This document shows, in pieces, positions 54,031 through 63,188 of a stretch of DNA of 64,000 nt (the stretch's first letter is position 1; each line of letters begins with the position of its first letter). This DNA comes from Clostridiales bacterium (GTDB lineage Bacteria; Bacillota; Clostridia; Lachnospirales; Lachnospiraceae): assembly GCA_015655075.1 (NCBI GenBank), contig JAATFT010000079.1, positions 1 through 64,000 of the forward strand, in the 5' to 3' direction. A model generated the notes under the pieces. The model saw only the letters and a program-made list of their open reading frames with translations, did no database searches and had not been told where the DNA came from. The position numbers and the translations under genes were made by a program.

Positions 54031-54936
54031 ATGGAAGCGGTACTTGAAGTAAAAAATTTAAAGAAAAAAATTGGAAAGAGACCTATAATAAAGGATATAT
54101 CATTTCAGATAAAAGAGGGAGAAATTTTCGGATTTCTGGGGCCCAATGGTTCCGGTAAAACAACCACGATTAAAATGCTGGTAGATTTAATTTCCATGGA
54201 TTCAGGCAGTATATTTATACTTGGCAATGATATCAGTATCAATAGGGAAGCAGCTTTAAGACATATCGGGGCGGTTGTTGAATCGCCGGAACTTTATAGT
54301 TATTTGTCCGGCTATGAAAATCTTATGCAAATTGCCAGAATCCGCAAAGTCTCAAAGGAAAGAATTAATGAAGTGGTGGAACTTGTGGGACTTGGCGCCC
54401 GTATTAAAGATAAGATGAGGAAGTATTCCCTTGGTATGAAACAGAGATTAGGGCTTGCGGCTGCATTGCTGGCAGAACCCAGGCTGCTCATATTGGACGA
54501 GCCTACCAACGGCCTGGACCCCAACGGCATTATTGAATTAAGAAACATTCTTAAAAACCTTGCTGAAAACACGGGAATGGCTGTATTTGTATCTTCCCAC
54601 ATACTTGGTGAAATCCAAAATTTGTGCGATACGGTGGCATTTATTGAAGACGGAACCATTACCTCTGTTGAAACCATGGATATGGTACACAGTTCTTTTG
54701 TCTATACTTTGGAAACGGATAAGAATGATAAAAATTTGCAGCTGTTAAAGGGTACGGAGGGCATTTTATCCGTCACTGAGAATGAAATTGGCTATACCAT
54801 TGAATTGTCGGACCGGAAACCCAGCCAGGTACTAAAGGATATTTTACTTTCCGGCATTGAAATTAATTCCTTTGCCAAGCATCTGAAAGAGTTGGAGGAA
54901 AGATACATGGAATTGATTAAGGGAGGTATCCGGTAA
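54031..54936 (+). CDS. ABC exporter ATPase, BcrA-type
   Basis: 301 residues. Walker A GPNGSGKTT near residue 38, signature YSLGMKQRLG near 131, Walker B LLILDEPTNGLDP near 152, H-switch VSSHILGE. The C-terminal 80 residues are the usual extension of bacitracin/lantibiotic-type exporters. GGGAGG precedes the ATG. It overlaps the permease by one base, forming a two-gene exporter; the substrate is unknown. Confidence 0.92.
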   Translation: MEAVLEVKNLKKKIGKRPIIKDISFQIKEGEIFGFLGPNGSGKTTTIKMLVDLISMDSGSIFILGNDISINREAALRHIGAVVESPELYSYLSGYENLMQIARIRKVSKERINEVVELVGLGARIKDKMRKYSLGMKQRLGLAAALLAEPRLLILDEPTNGLDPNGIIELRNILKNLAENTGMAVFVSSHILGEIQNLCDTVAFIEDGTITSVETMDMVHSSFVYTLETDKNDKNLQLLKGTEGILSVTENEIGYTIELSDRKPSQVLKDILLSGIEINSFAKHLKELEERYMELIKGGIR

Positions 54937-56150
54937 TGTTTAAGGGGCTTTTAAAAAATGAATTTATAAAATTATTTGGAAAGAAAAAAACTCTGATTAT
55001 TTTATTTTTATTTGTAGTTTTGTCCGGCATATTAGTGGCAGTAAATGAAGAAACAGAAAATAATTATTTAATAAATAACAGTCCGGAATACAAGATTGAA
55101 GACCTGGAACTTCAGATACAGTCACAAAAAGACTACATGACAGGCCTGGGACAGGACGAAAATCTGCTGTCAGAAGAAGAGAAAAGAGATCTTACCGATG
55201 CGAAAGAGTATCTGTCCGCTCTTGAGCAGGAACTTACGGATACAAAACTGGCGTATGAGAATCAAGACGCCGATAGTTGGAGAGAAGAAATCCAGCTTCA
55301 AATAATTGAGCTTAAGAAATTCAGGGAAGAAAACACGGATAAAGCTTCCCAAGCTTATTATGACAATGAAATAAAGGAGCTTCAGCTTTATTTGGATCAT
55401 GATATTCCCCTTAAAGAGGGATACTGCAATACCGGTATTAATTATTATATCAAAAATATTATTATGGTGGCAGCCAGTTTCCTGGCTTTTGGATTAATCC
55501 TTTTTAATGCGGACTGCGTATCCAGCGAATACAATCCGGGTACTTTAAAATTTCTTCTGATTCAGCCGGTTTCAAGAATTAAAGTTTTGCTCAGTAAATA
55601 TATTACCATGCTGTTTAGTTCTTTAGGACTTATTATGATTACCCAAGTCCTGTTTTCCGTGGGAGTGGGATTAATAAAAGGCTTCGGGAGCTTATACAGG
55701 CCGATTCTGATTGGGACAAAATACAAATTTATTATTGAGAACGGTAAAAAAGTTTTGTCAGAGATTCCGGGATCCGGCCATTATGTGCCTTCCTATCAAT
55801 ACCTGTTGTATGCGGTACTACTGCAGGCCTTATTTATATTAGTAATGGTAACTTTTATATTTATGATATCTACTTTATTTAAATCCGGTATTGTGTCCAT
55901 AACAACCGCAATTTCTGTTTTATTAGGCAGTAATATAATATATGCGCTTTCGTCAACTTACCGAAAAATATCTCCTTTTATTTTCCTTCATTTTTCGGAC
56001 ATTGAGAGTATTTTATCGGGCAGCATTGTCTACCGGTCAGGTTCCCTTCTGTTTACGTATCGGACGGTTATTATAATATCCCTCCTTTCGGCTGCTTTAT
56101 TTCTGGGAACTTCCCTGATTGTATTTAAAAAGAGGGATGTACAGATATAA
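54936..56150 (+). CDS. ABC-2 type permease of the BcrA-type exporter
   Basis: 404 residues. A first helix at about 18-36 is followed by a long charged, coiled-coil-like stretch (about 40-155), then five more membrane segments (about 170-190, 220-245, 290-320, 325-345, 375-395). Large extracytoplasmic loops like this one are seen in peptide-resistance permeases. Its ATG overlaps the ATPase stop. Confidence 0.85.
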   Translation: MFKGLLKNEFIKLFGKKKTLIILFLFVVLSGILVAVNEETENNYLINNSPEYKIEDLELQIQSQKDYMTGLGQDENLLSEEEKRDLTDAKEYLSALEQELTDTKLAYENQDADSWREEIQLQIIELKKFREENTDKASQAYYDNEIKELQLYLDHDIPLKEGYCNTGINYYIKNIIMVAASFLAFGLILFNADCVSSEYNPGTLKFLLIQPVSRIKVLLSKYITMLFSSLGLIMITQVLFSVGVGLIKGFGSLYRPILIGTKYKFIIENGKKVLSEIPGSGHYVPSYQYLLYAVLLQALFILVMVTFIFMISTLFKSGIVSITTAISVLLGSNIIYALSSTYRKISPFIFLHFSDIESILSGSIVYRSGSLLFTYRTVIIISLLSAALFLGTSLIVFKKRDVQI

Positions 56151-56153
56151 GAA

Positions 56154-56332
56154 ATTGTTACTATTCACAGCTCTGCAAAAATAAGCAGATCTGTGAACCG
56201 TAACACGCTTCGCGATGCACACAAAATGCAGAACCAGCGTTTTGGCGCTGCTATACTCCGGTTTTCTGTGACTTTCGCTTCGCTGCACTCATAAAAAATA
56301 CGTCGAGTATATCAGCTGTGAATAGTAACAAT
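56154..56332. mobile_element. MITE-like element, family 2
   Basis: 179 bases with perfect 19-bp inverted ends (ATTGTTACTATTCACAGCT at 56154-56172; complement at 56314-56332). The interior carries two CTTCGC/GCGAAG-type inverted units. No coding frame. The ends differ from family 1, so this is a separate family; only one copy is in the window. It starts 3 bases after the permease stop and may serve as its terminator. Confidence 0.85.
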
Positions 56333-56405
56333 AAATTACGGCCTGGGCATGATTGACTTTTTATGGTTTCTTCTATAAAATAAAGATATACGGGAAGGAA
56401 ACATT

Positions 56406-57368
56406 ATGACAAGAACAGCAGGGAGGATGCCTATGGCTATGAGTCGGGTTAGGAAAATGGCTTTAAGGGCCCTTACTTTTCCTATGGATTTGAAGAAAAA
56501 TTATAAACTGCACAGGAAGATAATTATTGCGGCCAATCCCTATATAAAACCGTTATATAACCTGTTGGACAAAAAAGTTATGTTTGAGGGCAGGGAGATT
56601 CCGGTAAGAATATTTCAGCCGAATATAAGACGCGGATTTAAGATCCTCCTTTTCTTTCACGGCGGCGGATGGATTGCGGGCAACATTGATACGTACAGTT
56701 ATATCTGTGCGAATATGGCCAATGAAACAGGGTATCCGGTAGTATCCGTAGATTACAGGCTGGCTCCGGAATTCCCTTATCCTGCAGGTGTTGAGGACTG
56801 TTATTATGTGGCCAGGGAAATATTTACGGATTACAGCCTGTTTCATTCAAAACCGGAGGAAATTATTTTAATCGGGGACAGTGCCGGAGGAAATCTGGCG
56901 GCGGCGGTTTCCCTGATGGCCAGGGACAGAGGGGAATTTTTACCTTCAAAACAGATTCTTATTTATCCTTCTGTTTATCATGACCATAGTGAAAAATCAC
57001 CTTTTCCGTCCGTACGGGAGAACGGAACGGGCTATCTTCTGACTGCAAAACGAATCTGTGATTATATGGACTTATATATAAAAAGGGATGAGGACCGTTA
57101 CAGCCCTTATGTTGCGCCGCTTTTAGCCGATGATTTAAACAATCAGCCTGAAACTCTGATTATAACGGCTGAGTATGACCCTCTCCGCGACGAAGGAGAA
57201 GCTTATGGAATGCGCTTAAAGAAATATGGGAATACTGTGAGAACAGAGCGGATAAAGGATGCGCTTCATGGTTTTCTTTCTTTATCGAAGCATTCCGAAT
57301 ATGTGATAAAATGTTATTCCATAATTAACCAATTTCTACATGAGGAGATTATAAATGAAACACCATAA
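56406..57368 (+). CDS. Alpha/beta hydrolase of the HSL esterase family
   Basis: 320 residues from ATG 56406 (GGAAGGAA ahead); ATG 56433 with GGGAGG ahead is an equally good start. The oxyanion motif HGGGW is at residue 85. The catalytic triad reads Ser159 (GDSAGGN), Asp258 (EYDPLRDEG) and His288 (DALHGF). Such enzymes split short acyl or acetyl esters. It overlaps the next gene by 14 bases and is in an operon with an acyltransferase-like and a DUF6320 gene. Confidence 0.9.
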   Translation: MTRTAGRMPMAMSRVRKMALRALTFPMDLKKNYKLHRKIIIAANPYIKPLYNLLDKKVMFEGREIPVRIFQPNIRRGFKILLFFHGGGWIAGNIDTYSYICANMANETGYPVVSVDYRLAPEFPYPAGVEDCYYVAREIFTDYSLFHSKPEEIILIGDSAGGNLAAAVSLMARDRGEFLPSKQILIYPSVYHDHSEKSPFPSVRENGTGYLLTAKRICDYMDLYIKRDEDRYSPYVAPLLADDLNNQPETLIITAEYDPLRDEGEAYGMRLKKYGNTVRTERIKDALHGFLSLSKHSEYVIKCYSIINQFLHEEIINETP

Positions 57369-58614
57369 AAGGGTTGAATGGACCAGACTTGATAATGCTG
57401 CGAAGATTTTTCCGCCTACCAGCAATGAAAGGGATACCAAGGTTTTTCGGTTTGTCTGTGAGTTATTTGAGGGGGTGGACGCAGCTATACTGCAGGAGGC
57501 CCTGGATGAGACAATTGAAATCTTTCCTTTATATAAATCCGTCCTAAGAAAGGGAGTATTCTGGTATTATTTCGAGACAAGCGGCCTGCAGCCTGTTGTG
57601 GAAGAGGAATCCCTTCCCGTCTGTGCCAGAATCTATAATGAGAACAGAAGAAATCTGCTATTTCGAGTTTTTTATTATAAAAACAGGATAAATCTGGAAA
57701 TTTTCCATGCTCTTTCCGACGGAAACGGAGCTCTTTGGTTTATGAAAAGCCTTTTGTATCAATATCTGATAAGAAAGTATAAGGACGTTTTCGGCGATAA
57801 TTTACCTGGATTTGATTATAAGGCTTCCATCAGTCAGAAAATGGACGACAGCTTCTTAAAATACTATACCGGTAAAAGGCTTTCCCTGGTTATAAAAAGT
57901 GACAGGGCATATCATATAAGAGGAAACAGAAGGGAAGAAAACCGGATACAGTTGGTGGAAGGAACCATGTCATTGAAAGCTGTACTTAACATTGCCCATG
58001 AATACAATACCACGCTGACGGTTTACCTGACGGCTTTGTTTATGTATTCCATTTATAAAGGCATGACGGAACGAGGGAAAAATCGGCCGGTAGTCTTATC
58101 TATTCCTGTTAATCTGAGAAATTATTTTGAATCGGAATCAGCCAGGAATTTTTTCGGTACAATTACTATAGGCTATCATTTCGGTAAGGACAGCACCGAT
58201 TTTCATGAAGTGGTAAAAAGCATCAATGACAGTTTTGCAAGGGAATTAACAGAGGAGCGGCTTAAAAATCATATGGAACGGCTGGCTGCTCTGGAACATA
58301 ATGTATTTGCAAGAGCAGTACCGCTGGTGCTTAAGGATATTACTCTGCAGATTGCTAACCGTATTAATGAAAGAGGCATTACGGCAGCCCTGTCCAATGT
58401 GGGAAAGATAACCATGCCTGAGGAACTTGCGGCTTATATCCGGCAGTTTGATGTATTTACCAGCGCCAGGAGACCGCAGATATGCATATGTTCTTATGGT
58501 GATAATTTAGTAATAAGCTTTACGTCACCCTTTACGGATACGGATATCCAGAAAACCTTTTTTCAGACCCTTTCCGGAAAAGGTATGGATATCATAATAG
58601 CCACAAATTTTTAA
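57355..58614 (+). CDS. Condensation-fold acyltransferase-like protein
   Basis: 419 residues. The H-x3-DG motif of CoA-dependent acyltransferases/condensation domains is at His118-Asp122 (HALSDGNG). The C-terminal run AALSNVGKI and the fold order match alcohol acetyltransferase and NRPS-condensation-like proteins without a carrier or adenylation domain. It is thus a free-standing acyl transferase, perhaps making the ester that the preceding hydrolase cuts, or working with it on a membrane lipid. ATG overlaps the hydrolase. Confidence 0.75.
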   Translation: MKHHKRVEWTRLDNAAKIFPPTSNERDTKVFRFVCELFEGVDAAILQEALDETIEIFPLYKSVLRKGVFWYYFETSGLQPVVEEESLPVCARIYNENRRNLLFRVFYYKNRINLEIFHALSDGNGALWFMKSLLYQYLIRKYKDVFGDNLPGFDYKASISQKMDDSFLKYYTGKRLSLVIKSDRAYHIRGNRREENRIQLVEGTMSLKAVLNIAHEYNTTLTVYLTALFMYSIYKGMTERGKNRPVVLSIPVNLRNYFESESARNFFGTITIGYHFGKDSTDFHEVVKSINDSFARELTEERLKNHMERLAALEHNVFARAVPLVLKDITLQIANRINERGITAALSNVGKITMPEELAAYIRQFDVFTSARRPQICICSYGDNLVISFTSPFTDTDIQKTFFQTLSGKGMDIIIATNF

Positions 58615-58629
58615 CAGGGAGGTAAAACC

Positions 58630-59292
58630 ATGCGGTATTGCGAGTATTGTAAGGTTCATATCCGGGACGGCCGGAAATACTGTCCTTTATGTCAGAATAC
58701 TTTGTCCGGTACCGGCAGTAAAGAGGAAGAAATATTTCCCCGTGTGCCGTTGACTTATCAATATAATTTAATGATTCGTGCCATGGTGTTTTTGTCAATC
58801 TGCATTGTTGTTGCCAGTTTTGCCATAAATGCCATGTTTCCTGTGAATGTTAACCGGCCCATGTTTATTATAGCGGGCATCCTGTGCATATGGGTCAGCC
58901 TTGCCATGGTAATTCGCAAGAGGCATAATATCCCTAAAAGTATTATCTGGCAGGTGGCCGTTATATCCGTCCTGGCCGTAATATGGGACTGGCGCACCGG
59001 ATGGAGGGGATGGTCCCTTGATTATGTAATTCCCATTGTCTGTGTGGTAGCTATGATTGTTATGTATGTCACCGCTAAAATTATGCGTCTTGGAGTACAG
59101 GATTTTATTATATATATTGTATTAGACAGCATTTTTGGCATTATCCCCGTTCTGTTTATTTTATTTAATCTGCTTCAGGTACGATATCCTTCGATTATAT
59201 CCATATCCGTCAGTATATTATCCCTGGCTGCCGTAATCTTATTTGAAGGAGAAAATATTAAGGAAGAATTAAATAAAAGAATGCACTTATAA
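58630..59292 (+). CDS. DUF6320-like membrane protein with zinc ribbon
   Basis: 220 residues. The N-terminus CEYCKVHIRDGRKYCPLCQN holds two Cys-x2-Cys pairs, a zinc ribbon. A short linker is followed by six membrane helices from residue 55 on. This is the layout of DUF6320 proteins, for which I know no function. GGGAGG precedes the ATG; gap to the acyltransferase gene 15 bases. The three genes from 56406 form an operon. Confidence 0.75.
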   Translation: MRYCEYCKVHIRDGRKYCPLCQNTLSGTGSKEEEIFPRVPLTYQYNLMIRAMVFLSICIVVASFAINAMFPVNVNRPMFIIAGILCIWVSLAMVIRKRHNIPKSIIWQVAVISVLAVIWDWRTGWRGWSLDYVIPIVCVVAMIVMYVTAKIMRLGVQDFIIYIVLDSIFGIIPVLFILFNLLQVRYPSIISISVSILSLAAVILFEGENIKEELNKRMHL

Positions 59293-59487
59293 ACAGGAAT
59301 AAGCGGATATAAACAAATTTTTGTAAAACCATTATATGGAATTTCCATTGTATTCTTTTTGATTTTCAGGTATAATGAGGAATAAATTTGAAGTTTACAC
59401 CTGTATATTTCCATAAGCTTCGGCCAGGCATTTAATTACCCCTCGGCTAGTAAACAAAAGATATGAGGTGTTTTTGGAGGATTGATG

Positions 59488-61326
59488 ATGACAAAGAGAA
59501 GTAAATCCGGTTTATCTGTGACAACAGGTGTTCCAATTCCTCTGGGAGTGACAATTCTTAAAGAGGGAATTAATTTTTCGGTTGCCGTTTCCGATTCTTC
59601 CAGTTGCCGTTTGAATTTATATGAGAAAAATACAGGATTCCTTTCAGAATCCATACTGCTTACGGAGGAAAACCGGACCGGGGATATATTTTCCATTCTG
59701 ATTAGAAACAGGAACCTCCAGGATTTTTCTTATATGTATCAGGTTAAGGACAGGGAATTTATAGATCCTTATACAAAAATAGTATATGGAAGGGAAATCT
59801 ATGGCAAAGTAATAAGTCCGGAAACAAAAAATAAAATCAGAGGCGGTTTTATCACCGCCGCTTTTGACTGGCAGGGGGAAAGACCTCTTAACATACCTTA
59901 TTCCAGGCTTATTATCTATAAATTACACGTGAGGGGATTTACCCTCCATCCCTCCTCGGGTGTAAAGACTAAGGGTACTTTTCTTGGTGTTGTTGAAAAA
60001 ACACCATATTTTAAGGAACTGGGAATTAATTGTGTTATGCTGATGCCGATTTATGAGTATAATGAAATAATGGACAGAGGAATGGGCGGGAATAATAAAT
60101 TGAATTACTGGGGCTATAGTAATGAAAATTCCTATTTTGCTCCTAAGGCAGCCTATTGTACGGAGCCTGCCCATGCTGATGAGGAACTAAAAACTATGAT
60201 AGCTTCCCTTCATAGGGACGGCATTGAAGTTATTATGGAGATGTATTTTGTAAAAGGCACCAGCCCTGTTCTTGTTCAGGATTGTTTAAGATACTGGGCT
60301 TTGGAGTATCATATTGATGGATTTAAATTGACTTCGGAAACCGTTCCGGGGGTCCTTCTTGCCACGGACCCTTTACTTGGAAGGACAAAGCTTTTGGCGG
60401 AAGGCTGGGAGTTGGATAAGATATACCCAAAGGATAGGCAGCCGGCTTTTAAAAATCTCGGAGAATATAATTCCGGCTATTCCGCAGACATAAAACGCTT
60501 CTTAAGAGGGGATGAAGAGCAGGTGGGGGCGTTGGTCCGGCGTATAAAGAGAAATCCGGATAAATTAAGTGTAATAAATTATATTACGAATCATGATGGT
60601 TTTACTTTAATGGACCTATATTCCTATGATTTAAAGCACAATGAGAAGAATGGAGAGAATAATCAGGATGGCGCAGATTATAATTACAGCTGGAACTGTG
60701 GAATCGAAGGAAGGACAAAGACAAAGAAAATCCTAAAGTTTAGGAAAAAGCAGATATGCAATGCGTTTATCACGTTATTTTTAAGCCAGGGCACACCGCT
60801 TTTATTAGCCGGTGACGAGTTTGGCAATTCCCAAGGTGGGAACAATAATGCATATTGTCAGGATAATGAAATTTCCTGGCTTGATTGGAGCTTATTAAAT
60901 ACCAATTTTGATATCTTTAATTTTGTAAAGCAGATTGTCCGGCTTCGGATTAACCACCCCATCCTGCATATGGAGGAACAGCTTAGAAGCATGGATTATA
61001 TATCCTGTGGCTTCCCGGACATATCCTTTCATGGTTTGAAGGCCTGGTATCCGGACTATAACCATTACAGCAGAGTCTTGGGAGTTATGCTGGCGGGGAA
61101 TTATGTAAAGATTAACCGTCAGGAAAATGATCAGATTTTTTACCTTGGATTTAATATGCATTGGGAAAAGCACGGGTTTGACCTGCCAAAGCTTCCTGTG
61201 GGAAGGCAATGGCATGTACTGTATGATACAAACATAAGTGGTGAGGAAATTAATTCGCAGCCGTTGGCAAACCAGAGATTTTATGAAATTGCAGCCAGGT
61301 CGGTTTTGGTTTTAATCAGTAAGTAG
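59488..61326 (+). CDS. GH13/GlgX-like protein lacking the catalytic nucleophile
   Basis: About 613 residues, related to glycogen debranching enzymes. N-terminal CBM48-like domain (about 1-110), then the GH13 barrel. In region II the expected G-F-R-F-D reads DGFKLT: the nucleophile Asp is Thr282. In region I the family D-V-V-x-N-H is changed (IMEMYFVKG). Region III keeps Glu305 (LLAEGW) and region IV keeps His369-Asp370 (ITNHDGF). Hydrolysis by the normal double-displacement route is unlikely. ATG 59488 is 7 bases from GGAGG. No glycogen genes are adjacent. Confidence 0.85.
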   Translation: MTKRSKSGLSVTTGVPIPLGVTILKEGINFSVAVSDSSSCRLNLYEKNTGFLSESILLTEENRTGDIFSILIRNRNLQDFSYMYQVKDREFIDPYTKIVYGREIYGKVISPETKNKIRGGFITAAFDWQGERPLNIPYSRLIIYKLHVRGFTLHPSSGVKTKGTFLGVVEKTPYFKELGINCVMLMPIYEYNEIMDRGMGGNNKLNYWGYSNENSYFAPKAAYCTEPAHADEELKTMIASLHRDGIEVIMEMYFVKGTSPVLVQDCLRYWALEYHIDGFKLTSETVPGVLLATDPLLGRTKLLAEGWELDKIYPKDRQPAFKNLGEYNSGYSADIKRFLRGDEEQVGALVRRIKRNPDKLSVINYITNHDGFTLMDLYSYDLKHNEKNGENNQDGADYNYSWNCGIEGRTKTKKILKFRKKQICNAFITLFLSQGTPLLLAGDEFGNSQGGNNNAYCQDNEISWLDWSLLNTNFDIFNFVKQIVRLRINHPILHMEEQLRSMDYISCGFPDISFHGLKAWYPDYNHYSRVLGVMLAGNYVKINRQENDQIFYLGFNMHWEKHGFDLPKLPVGRQWHVLYDTNISGEEINSQPLANQRFYEIAARSVLVLISK

Positions 61327-61393
61327 ATAAATCGACAGGGGATGTATGATAATAAAACTTTAGCGAGCTTGCGGCATGCAATGGGAACGGTGT

Positions 61394-62086
61394 ATGGATG
61401 GTTATCGATTAAAACGAATAGCAATTGTTACAATGTTTATTGATCATATGGCGGCTGTATTAATGCCGTCAAATTCCACGGCATATTGGATATGCAGAGG
61501 TATCGGAAGGCTGGCCTTCCCCATATTTAGTTTCTTGCTGGTGGAGGGATTTACGTATACAAAAAATGTAAAAAAATATTTGGCAAGGTTAGGTATTTTT
61601 GCCCTTATATCCGAGATTCCCTTTGATCTGGCATTTTCGGACGGATTGATACGGAATGGATTTTTGTTGCATCAAAATATATTTTTTACTTTATTTATCG
61701 GTTTGGCAGTAATTTATTTTATGAGTATAATTGATAAGAAATATGCAAAGAATATATTCCTAAATAATCTTTTTGACTGCCTGGTAGTAATAGCCGGCTG
61801 TTATGCCGCCAATTTGCTGGCTGCGGATTATCGGTTTGTGGGGGTTCTTTTAATAACGTCGTTTTATATATTCCGGACTAATAAAATACTGCTTACCATG
61901 GCGGTGCTGCTGGTGAATATACTTTCGGGGTCTAAATTACAGGTACTTGCGGTGCTATCCATGTTATTTATATGGCTTTATAATGGAAAAAGAGGCCGTC
62001 AGGGCAATAAATATATTTTTTATATATTCTATCCCGCACATATTTTTTTATTATATTTAGTTAGCCTTCTTCCCATATTTCAGTAA
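61394..62086 (+). CDS. TraX-family membrane protein
   Basis: About 230 residues with six or seven membrane helices. The head YRLKRIAIVTMFIDHMAAVL and LISEIPFDLAF match TraX, first known as the F-plasmid pilin N-acetylase; chromosomal homologues are common in Firmicutes and mostly unstudied. The ATG at 61394 is taken because homologues begin with the LKRIA head; 61376 is possible. Neither has a strong ribosome site. The terminator at 62092-62128 ends it. Confidence 0.85.
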   Translation: MDGYRLKRIAIVTMFIDHMAAVLMPSNSTAYWICRGIGRLAFPIFSFLLVEGFTYTKNVKKYLARLGIFALISEIPFDLAFSDGLIRNGFLLHQNIFFTLFIGLAVIYFMSIIDKKYAKNIFLNNLFDCLVVIAGCYAANLLAADYRFVGVLLITSFYIFRTNKILLTMAVLLVNILSGSKLQVLAVLSMLFIWLYNGKRGRQGNKYIFYIFYPAHIFLLYLVSLLPIFQ

Positions 62087-62091
62087 AAGAT

Positions 62092-62128
62092 AACGGGGGA
62101 TGTAATAAAAGTTCCCACCCCCCGTTTT
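62092..62128. terminator. Bidirectional intrinsic terminator
   Basis: AACGGGGG (62092-62099) pairs with CCCCCGTT (62119-62126) followed by TTTAG; the other strand also has a short T-rich tail. It serves traX and, on the minus strand, the 65-aa gene at 62164-62361. Confidence 0.75.
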
Positions 62129-62163
62129 AGTTATTTAATTTTCGTAGGCTTCAAAGCTGGGTT

Positions 62164-62361
62164 TCATAAGGTAATTCCATGAGAATGGCTGTGGACATTA
62201 TCGCAATTATAGTAGTTTGAGTCTTGGAAGCTTCCGGACAAGTCATCCGAAACCACAGAATTCTTTTCCGGAAAATAGTAAGGCATCCGGGTATCAAAAT
62301 CCGTTATGCTGTTTTTACCCGGAAATCGGTAATAGCTTCGTTTGGTGTGATCAAAATACAT
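62164..62361 (-). CDS. Small Tyr/Asn-rich protein, 65 aa
   Basis: The minus-strand frame has a very strong site (AGGAGGGACAAATT) ahead of the ATG and a terminator beyond it, so it is a real gene. It is rich in Tyr, Asn, Ser and Asp with an end HSHSHG, perhaps metal-binding. No signal peptide or helix; no family recognised. Divergent from the DUF5721-like gene. Confidence 0.6.
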   Translation of the reverse strand: MYFDHTKRSYYRFPGKNSITDFDTRMPYYFPEKNSVVSDDLSGSFQDSNYYNCDNVHSHSHGITL

Positions 62362-62463
62362 AATTTGTCCCTCCTGTTTTATCCTTTTACTGAAGTCCTG
62401 TTATATCTTTGCATGTCAGTTAAACATGCTATTTTAGTGTTTGTAATATAGGAGGAAATATAC

Positions 62464-62961
62464 ATGATATCTCTAAAAATAATCGATATAAAAGCGTTTA
62501 TGTCCAGCCTGCTCATACAAAATGTGTTTGATAATTTTCTTCTGTCCGAATTACATATTAATACATCTAATTATTTTAATATTTCGGGAAAGCTGAATGA
62601 AGAATATTATTCTCCGGAGGAATTTAAATTGCTGGAAGGAAGAAAATATTCCGCCTGGGGTGAAATAAAACCCATTGCCTATTCCTTAATTAAAGGAAAT
62701 AAACTTCCGCTAAGCATTAAAATTGTGTTATTGTTAGCGTCATCTAATACGGAAAATGTGCTTCATAAATCCGGCGCTGCAATTCCTTTTGGCGACATTA
62801 ACGGTTTATTTCTGAATATACGGTTTGATAAGGGCGATTTATATCTGATTACCGGCACCTCCATAAAAAACTTCACCATGGATAAAACCTTGGAGCGGGC
62901 GTGGGATGAAGATTTAAAAATATTTTTAAGGCATTATGGAATTGCAGTGGAAGAAGATTAA
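62464..62961 (+). CDS. DUF5721-like protein
   Basis: 165 residues, compact alpha/beta. The opening LKIIDIKAFMSSLLIQNVFDNFLLSE and later SIKNFTMDKTLERAWD match the DUF5721 family of Clostridia, which has no known role. GGAGGAAATATAC precedes the ATG at 62464. Its gene ends 54 bases before the CIRCE element of htpG. Confidence 0.75.
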   Translation: MISLKIIDIKAFMSSLLIQNVFDNFLLSELHINTSNYFNISGKLNEEYYSPEEFKLLEGRKYSAWGEIKPIAYSLIKGNKLPLSIKIVLLLASSNTENVLHKSGAAIPFGDINGLFLNIRFDKGDLYLITGTSIKNFTMDKTLERAWDEDLKIFLRHYGIAVEED

Positions 62962-63015
62962 TACCCAGTACAACGTTTTCTAAATAACCAGCCAGAAAAG
63001 TTGTACCAGTAGCTG

Positions 63016-63042
63016 TTAGCACTCGTTTGAAATGAGTGCTAA
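63016..63042. promoter_or_regulatory. Perfect CIRCE operator (HrcA site)
   Basis: TTAGCACTC (63016-63024), nine bases, GAGTGCTAA (63034-63042): an exact match to the HrcA-binding consensus. It ends 7 bases before the -35 box. HrcA should repress htpG until heat or misfolding titrates it through GroEL. Confidence 0.97.
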
Positions 63043-63049
63043 TTTTTCC

Positions 63050-63078
63050 TTGACAAATTGGTGCGGGCGTATTAATAT
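63050..63078 (+). promoter_or_regulatory. Sigma-A promoter of htpG
   Basis: TTGACA at 63050-63055, 17 bases, TAATAT at 63073-63078. Transcription starts near 63085, at a hairpin (see next entry). Confidence 0.85.
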
Positions 63079-63084
63079 TATTTT

Positions 63085-63115
63085 TATCGAATAGGAAATT
63101 GCGTCCTGTTCGATA
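63085..63115 (+). other. Hairpin at the htpG transcript start
   Basis: TATCGAATAGGA (63085-63096) pairs with TCCTGTTCGATA (63104-63115) with one G-T pair. It would form the 5' end of the mRNA and may stabilise it. There is no T-tract, so it is not a terminator. Confidence 0.6.
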
Positions 63116-63188
63116 AAAAGCCGACTGCGGATGAGTATTATGCGCCAGAGGTAGTTTGTTAAATAAAATATAAAGGAGTGATTTTATA

